The notes below the pieces were generated by a model that searched no databases, was not told the origin of the DNA, and was given only the letters and a program-made list of their open reading frames with translations. Shown piece by piece: positions 58,802-64,000 of a stretch of 64,000 bases of DNA. The DNA comes from Megalonaias nervosa (Eukaryota; Mollusca; Bivalvia; Unionida; Unionidae): assembly GCA_016617855.1 (NCBI GenBank), contig JAECUM010001075.1, positions 85,190 through 149,189 of the forward strand. The letters are read 5' to 3'. Numbering within the stretch: the stretch's first letter is position 1; the number at the start of each line of letters is the position of its first letter. A program made the translations under genes and the position numbers.

Positions 58802-60633
58802 TGTAAGGGTGCAAATTTATGTCAATCTATGAAGAAAGCATTAAGTTGGATAGGTGAATGATTAGTTAGATTTATGGGGACAGACGCATGTTTAAATAGC
58901 CGTAATGCACGGATTGGTACAGTCTCTGTCATGAGTTTAGCGATTTTTGATTAAGGCTACGTTTGTTTAAACTGAACAGGATAGGGGTCAACTTCTGATT
59001 GGTATGGAAAACTGTCATTTCTGAAAGTTACCAGGAATCAGTTGGGTAATCAATGTTTTTCAGGCGAACTGCACTGTTTGAGCCTAGTTCAGGCGGGAAT
59101 TGTATATTTCATCCAGATTAGTCACGCTGTGAAGGGGGCGTGGTTTCACATGAAAACTCTCATTTTAAATGTATTAATAGCAAATTTGAAATCAGTCTAC
59201 ACTTTTTTCTGCAAGAGAAACAAATGTAAGGGGACTCCGAGGGATTTAAGAAGTAAATTCACTCGGAAAATCATCCAGGGGAAGCGATTGTCTGGAAAAA
59301 TCGACAGACACAAAAGCTTGAAAGCACAAGGTATTTGCATCAATTTTTATGTAATTCATTGATACTACTATGATGATTTGTTTGATTTATTTTCTTGTAT
59401 TTGCATGGATTTATTTGTTTAAATTAGTAGATCAATTTTCTTGATATGGTGTAACTGTGTTGAGTTCGTTTATCTGAGTCTGTACAATGATATGTTTCTT
59501 TATGTATATACATTGATGGCTCGTTTGAAGATATAGTCTCGATTATTCTAGGAAATTATGTATCTAGAATTTCATGCCTTATTTTATATAGGAAATTAGG
59601 TATCTAGAATTTCATGCCTTATTTTAGTTGAGATGCGAGAACCCGTGTGAATTCTCCGATATGAGTTCAGGTATGATAACTACTTGATTGTTGTTATAAA
59701 TACCGTAGTGTAAGGAATTTCATTCAGTCATTTGTGTAATGTCTGCCAGTAATTGAAATAGCCATTGGGAGTACATTAGCCTTAGGGAGCTAGGTTTGTA
59801 CGGTCTGCATTGTTTAGGTAGGACCAGATGGCCGTAGGATGTGTTTGAAATTAGGATAGAATTTATCTGACATTAACACGAAAAGATTAGGAGCTCTTCT
59901 CAGGAGGGGTATACAGCAGAACACTTAGGGTGTCGTTTGTTTACTTTTGCAAGGTGAGATTTGTCCCACCAGGGTCTATGTGACATATCACAGATTTGCA
60001 AGCCACCAGGGTCTACGTGACATATCATGGATTTGCAAGCCACCAAGGGTTCTATGTGACGTATCACAAACTTGCAAGCCAAAGTGACCACACAAGTTGG
60101 AAGGCTAAAGGCAGCAATACACCTGAGATTGTGGAAAAAAGGGGAAAGTGAAAGGACCCAGACTTACAGGCACAGGAAGCCAAAGGAACAGTCGGAGAGA
60201 TTGGACTGATGCAAAAACTATCAGGTTATGAATCTGTACAAAGCAGTGTTCGATTTCACTCGGTTTGATGATGATTTAAATTCTATCGCTTAACAGATCG
60301 GCTATTGTAAAAGCATATTTGTATTTTGAAACTTGTTTGAAAATTTGAATCAAGGAAGTGTATCTTGCTAATGTAATGTATTATTACAATTGTTTCTGAA
60401 TTTTATTGTCTATGAATTTTTTATTAAATTTTATGGTATGTACATGTACGGGGGTTTGTGTCTTTTTGTTCTATATACCTTCTCAGATCTTTATGTATTC
60501 CACCTGTAAATTTCACAATTTCTATTGATACTTACTCGCTCCGGGCAAATTACACCATAGGCGATCACCTCTAGATAACGATAACCAAACCCATGACACC
60601 CACCCCAACAAAGCTGGGAGGGGAATTATGACA
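58802..60633 (+). mobile_element. Solo LTR B2, 1832 bp, near-exact target duplication
   Basis: Starts TGTAAGGGTGCAAATTTATG and ends GGGAATTATGACA, flanked by gtggg (58797-58801) and gtgag (60634-60638), one mismatch. Splice donor ACAAG|GTATTTGC at 59331; the CCAAT box has decayed to 'attag'. Purine-rich block 60105-60215; end block 'ccgggcaaattacaccatag' and 'gcgatcacctctagataacg'. Two copy-specific tandem duplications are present: about 41 bp at 59570-59630, and three units of about 38 bp at 59965-60080 ('ccaccagggtctatgtgac'). Same family as B1. Antisense to the host gene. Confidence 0.87.
59965..60080. repeat. Three-unit tandem repeat inside LTR B2
   Basis: 'ccaccagggtctatgtgaca' + 'tatcacagatttgcaag' repeated three times. 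It is absent from B1 at the same place, so it arose after the two copies separated. Confidence 0.9.
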
Positions 60634-60867
60634 GTGAGAATAGGAGATTGACGACAGAGTGGGTAGAGGTGTCTGTTTGGTGGAGAGTAATGTTAATATA
60701 AATTAACTTTTTTGGAACATTATTCAGTGTTATTTAGCAAATTTTGATATAAATAAAAAAAATTAAAAATTCAATTATTTTAGTTATGTCATAAGATCTG
60801 CACCACAGGCTTGCACGAGCTGCATGCGGCTCTCATAAGCTGCTCTATGGCCATCGCTGCTACATGC

Positions 60868-61146
60868 CCTACAACTGTCATAATGCAGAACTGAAACACT
60901 CATATCTTAAAATGCTGCAATTAATACCACCAATATGAGCTTATTCTACAGAAAAGTGGTCCAAAATAAGGAAATGGTCTGTGATTTAAGAAGAAAAATT
61001 TGATCTTTTGCAAAGTAAATGATGACTTTAAAGAATGGTCTAATTTTTGAGGCTTGTCACAAAGTGAGATTTTACTGCATTAACTTTCTTTTCTAAATAG
61101 GCAGCTAGATTTGCAAAGAATCATGTTCTCTGTATTTTAGACTTAC
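60868..61146. other. Intron just downstream of the exon at 61147-61274
   Basis: AT-rich; no feature beyond the splice donor at its right edge. Confidence 0.45.
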
Positions 61147-61274
61147 CGCTTTTGGAGGTGTTGTGTAGTAGAGTTGGGTAGGACTTCTGTGCATGGAGAC
61201 ATCATCAGAGCAGCTTGTCATATTCTCTGAAGAGGCCGTGGAGTCTGTGTCATCTTCAAAATTCCAAGCCGAGC
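61147..61274 (-). CDS. Coding exon of an unnamed minus-strand gene (acidic, Ser-rich segment)
   Basis: This 128-bp exon has a strong acceptor (TTTTCTCTCTAG) and a consensus donor (GCG|GTAAGTC). Two leading bases complete a split codon, then 42 codons end exactly on the donor, so phase is 1 in and 0 out. The other two frames contain stops early. The peptide begins SAWNFEDDTDSTASSENM, continues through a Ser/Asp-rich stretch (SCSDDVSMHRSP) and ends in a Tyr-Tyr-Thr-Thr-Pro-Pro motif. It has no membrane segment or recognisable fold and looks like a disordered, phosphorylatable linker with Ser-Pro sites. It is followed by a 25.6-kb intron packed with repeats. I do not recognise the protein family, so no function is proposed. 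Confidence 0.85.
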
Positions 61275-61704
61275 CTAGAGAGAAAATAAAACTATGGGAA
61301 TAGAGTCATGCAAACTGGTGTCAAATTTTGAGAAATGTCCACTAGCACCAAATATTAATATACAGTACATACAAATTTCAAGTGCACTTTATTTATAGAC
61401 AAAAGAAAACTAGTGGATGCTGTTGTGCAAACTGGGATCATAAATTCTATATGAGAATTATATTTTGCATCTAATTTGCATTGTATGAAAATTTTTGATA
61501 CACTTTTTAAAAAGGCCATTGAATCAAACAGAAATTTAGGAGATATAATTGATTGCACGCATAAAACTTTTGCTGGAAACCATTTTACATCTACTCAAGC
61601 AAATTCAACGTCAATTTTTCTAAAATAAAGATGATTCAAAATCAAAGTGAGTACTTTAAAGTCAGGCACTGGTACACATCAACAGTGAGGGAATTTCCTC
61701 TTAC
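61275..61704 (-). other. 430-bp intron
   Basis: Lies between the two rightmost exons. The 3' end carries a clean pyrimidine tract before the acceptor at 61275. No repeat recognised inside. Confidence 0.5.
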
Positions 61705-61737
61705 CGGGTATGTATTCAGTCAATCCAATAGAAGCAA
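61705..61737 (-). CDS. Candidate coding microexon, first exon of the chain in this window
   Basis: This 33-bp exon is read on the minus strand. The acceptor is a pyrimidine-rich stretch ending TGTAAG, and the donor is CCCG|GTAAGAG. The frame carries two leading bases, ten codons reading ASIGLTEYIP, and one trailing G. Entry and exit are therefore both phase 1, and the G joins the leading GC of the exon at 61147-61274 to make a Gly codon. The intron between them is only 430 bp. An in-frame stop lies just upstream of the acceptor, so the open frame fits the proposed boundary. The exon is short enough that chance is a real alternative; the support is the phase match and the good splice sites. 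The exon before it is outside the window or was not recognised. Confidence 0.55.
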
Positions 61738-61965
61738 CTTACAGGTGAGAACAAACATATTACTGTGCCCTGTCTGGAGCAGAATAAACTATAGAAATGA
61801 CTAGCAATTTACTCATGCAAGTGCAACCCTCTGGCTCTTACCCCATGATGGAGATTATCTAAGGTAAATAAGCTGACATAACTCTTCTGACAATAGTACA
61901 GTACAATGGCTGTCAACACTGTACCTTCTGATAATGACAATTATACAGCTCTCCCTCAGGCTGGT

Positions 61966-62182
61966 TACCATATGTACTTGCTTATGAGTCCAAATGCAAA
62001 ACTGTACAGCCTCAGATCTGCCATCACATAATGCACCAGCAAACCTGGATATGTGCAGTTTGTTAGGAGTAATCAGAAAAACAAACAACATACAGCCTAA
62101 TTGGCAGGCACATTATGCTATGACAGATCAGGATCTTTGTTGTTTGCAGTTTGACTTGACTTATAAGTGAGTATGTATGGTA
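61966..62182 (+). mobile_element. Palindromic MITE copy 12
   Basis: Left end taccatatgtacttgcttat, right end cttataagtgagtatgtatggta. Hairpin 2 'caacatacagcctaattggc' / 'gatcaggatctttgttg' is imperfect; hairpin 1 is worn. It lies outside the long introns, 228 bp upstream (in the gene's sense) of the exon at 61705. Confidence 0.9.
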
Positions 62183-62214
62183 TAATAATGCTTCCTGTTA
62201 TAAGACAGAAGTAA

Positions 62215-62415
62215 AACTATGTATTGTGTACTTCATTATAATGTGGTCTCATTATAAGGTGCTATATACTCAGATTCCCAGAGGCAGTCTTATAATGAGG
62301 GTGTGTGTGATTTAGATTTTTAACGTACCTTTAACAATTTTTCAGTCATATCGCTACGATGTCTGCAGTGTGACAGTTTATAGATTATAATGAGGGGGTA
62401 CTCTAAGTAATGAGT
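62215..62415 (-). mobile_element. pogo-like MITE fragment, interrupted by a SINE piece
   Basis: On the minus strand 'GTACCCCCTCATTATAA', then the insertion, then 'GACTGCCTCTGGGAATCTGA', 'CCTTATAATGAGACC' and 'TTATAATGAAGTACACAATA' match the element at 21344-21785. Confidence 0.65.
62302..62384 (-). mobile_element. SINE family 2, 83-bp 3' fragment with exact target duplication
   Basis: Contains only the conserved 3' part ('ctttaacaatttttcagtca', 'gatgtctgcagtgtgacag') with a short (gt)n at its 3' side. Flanked by ttataatgaggg at 62290-62301 and 62385-62396, a perfect 12-bp target duplication. Confidence 0.92.
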
Positions 62416-63824
62416 TTCACTTTATTATATAATTTTTACATGTAAAACCTGTCAAACAGCATGAATTTTCTTCATTCTGTGCCATTGCGATTAATGGATG
62501 CAATGCTACATCGCCAGAAACAAGTTATGAAATTTACAGTAATATTAGGACAGTGACCTTTTAACAGATTTAGATTTTACAAATAATGCTTCAAAATGTG
62601 TATTTTGTCATATTAATTATTGTTTTCAAACAAAAATGAATATATTTTTATTTTTGTTAACACATTTCTTGCACAGATTGTTATGTAGCAGGATCATATA
62701 TTTTAGAATTGTATATATTCATGTTTTAATTAGGCAGAATTAGGTATTTTATTATTTTATATAATTAATGTTCATTGCTAACTGAAGTAAAGTCACCAGT
62801 TGCAATTATTGTCTTGTTCTCACTTTACACCCATTTAGCCAATTAGGCAACCTTAAACCAGGATTACCTGTTCAAGTTTTGTTCACTCTGAACAATGAAG
62901 CTACCTGATTAGCAATGAAGCTACTTGATTACTGTTCATGCTAGTTTGTTCCATTATAGGACAAGTAATTAGTAACTTTCCAATTGGTCAGTTTACAATT
63001 TGCCTGTATGAACCACATAGCATGAACAGCATATTAGTGACAAATAGTCATTCCAGTGGATTGTTTCTGAAGTGTACTGGTCATAGGGTTGGAGTAAGGT
63101 TGGTAGTTTTACTTTTTGCATTTATTATTATGTCAATGTTAGTGTGTCCTTTTATAAAGTGTACATTTTTTTTTTTAATTTTTAAATTCAGCTATAACCT
63201 CTTAGGGATGAAATGTATGATCACCTTAAACTGCCACCTGTGATATTGTTTACATGGTAATATTACAAGGTAGTATCTTGTGGAGAAGTTTCACAAAACG
63301 AATAAGATGGAATGGAAATATCTATATCTGACACAGTATTTAACTGCATAGTGATCTTAAAATCTACATCTTGCATTTGCGTAGTACAAAAACTGGTAGA
63401 ACAGAAAATATCTCTTATTTGATATATTTGATCACTCTCTCAATATGCATGGCATAGCGTGTTCATATATTTTCCAATTAGTACACTATCAATCTGCATA
63501 TTCTTTTCTGGGCCTATCATTTCTGTCCATATGCTTATTGTTTTGCATTTAGATTTATTTGGTTCCCTACCTCTATATATGGATAATTATTAAATATAAA
63601 AAGTAGTAAGTCTATTGTATTAAATGTACTGGGAGATGAATCAATGTATACATGCAGAACAGTAATGTGCTGATGATGGTATTGTTCTGTATATTTGTAA
63701 TACATGTATTTTATTGTATTTGCAGGGTGTAAGAAAGCAGGAGAATACATTTGTCTTTATTTAACAACCTCGTGCATAATAAAACCAATTCCTTACAACA
63801 ACACTGGACTTGTCTTTTCTTTTC
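62416..63824. other. Intron or upstream sequence, no feature recognised
   Basis: AT-rich. Open frames here (for example 62938-63243 plus, 101 codons) show no recognisable motif. Confidence 0.4.
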
Positions 63825-64000
63825 TGGGAGTAGAGAGAGAGAGAGAGAGAGAGAGACATAGAGACAGATAGACAGTAAGAAACAGAGAGAATGAGAGAGA
63901 ATGAGAGAGAATGAGAATAAGAAAGAGAACAAAAGAACGAGAGAGAGTGAGAGAAAGAGAGAACAAGAGAGAGAGAACAAGAGAGAGAACAAGAGAGAGA
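63825..64000. repeat. (GA)n-rich purine tract reaching the window end
   Basis: About 175 bp of gaga runs mixed with 'gaatgagaga', 'gagaacaaga' and 'gacagata'. The plus strand is almost pure purine. The tract continues past the window. Confidence 0.93.

Larger units (their letters stand above)
58691..60859. mobile_element. hAT-like non-autonomous element split by LTR B2
   Basis: Left end CAGAGGTGGCCAGCTTTACA and right end 'gagctgcatgcggctc..' closing with atggccatcgctg are imperfect inverted repeats. Octamers ctatatgc (58683-58690) and ctacatgc (60860-60867) match at 7 of 8, as expected of a hAT target duplication. Without the LTR the element is about 330 bp. No coding sequence. Confidence 0.75.

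Noticed and set aside
329..61737. Naming the host gene (several large phosphoprotein families were considered)
   Set aside because: No segment could be matched with confidence from memory, and a low-complexity Ser/Pro linker is poor evidence, so no name is given.
61837..61860. Short exon-like segment upstream of the exon at 61705
   Set aside because: It would have to leave in phase 1, but that frame begins with a stop codon.
8229..62182. Cloverleaf-like folding of the MITE taken as tRNA genes
   Set aside because: No box A or box B, arms far too long, and terminal inverted repeats at the outer ends; these are transposable elements.
63711..63992. 93-codon minus-strand open frame rich in Leu, Ser and Phe
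   Set aside because: It is the translation of the (GA)n/(CT)n tract.

Overview
The window is AT-rich animal DNA with no long open reading frame. It holds microsatellites, minisatellites, tRNA-derived SINEs, LINE remnants and many small DNA transposons. The dispersed repeat types, such as units around 'gggcaataactc', 'ttcaagatggctgcc' and 'tgacctttgacc', and SINE 3' ends of the type 'atggcattaaaccc', are the kind I associate with molluscs and other marine lophotrochozoans. The species is an inference and is not proven. There is no sign of bacterial, plastid or viral gene organisation.

The one cellular gene I can support runs on the minus strand across almost the whole window. Five short coding exons (61705-61737, 61147-61274, 35495-35523, 16308-16373, 329-489) have good splice sites and matching intron phases (1, 0, 2, 2). 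They join into one open frame of about 138 codons, which continues past both window ends. The introns are about 0.43, 25.6, 19.1 and 15.8 kb. The encoded segment is polar and rich in Ser, Pro and Arg, and looks like a disordered phosphorylation-rich linker. I cannot name the protein.

Almost everything else is intronic repeat. Seven solo LTRs are present: six of about 1.8-1.9 kb in related families (1448-3299, 28655-30523, 36343-38238, 44534-47417, 55305-57082, 58802-60633) and one of 793 bp (5795-6587). Several show exact target duplications or sit cleanly inside older repeats. The six long LTRs share a layout of inverted CCAAT box, splice donor about 515-670 bp from the start, and a purine-rich block, so they look like promoter/first-exon units. 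Six of the seven LTRs lie antisense to the gene.

A palindromic MITE of about 210 bp occurs 12 times. It has long terminal inverted repeats enclosing two further inverted repeats, so a single strand could fold as a three-way junction. Other repeats are three SINE families, a LINE nested in another LINE (24060-26155), a truncated LINE (30545-30965), a dead mariner (57580-58620), hAT-like and pogo-like non-autonomous elements, and minisatellites with units of 30-56 bp. Nested insertions give a relative order of events in several places.
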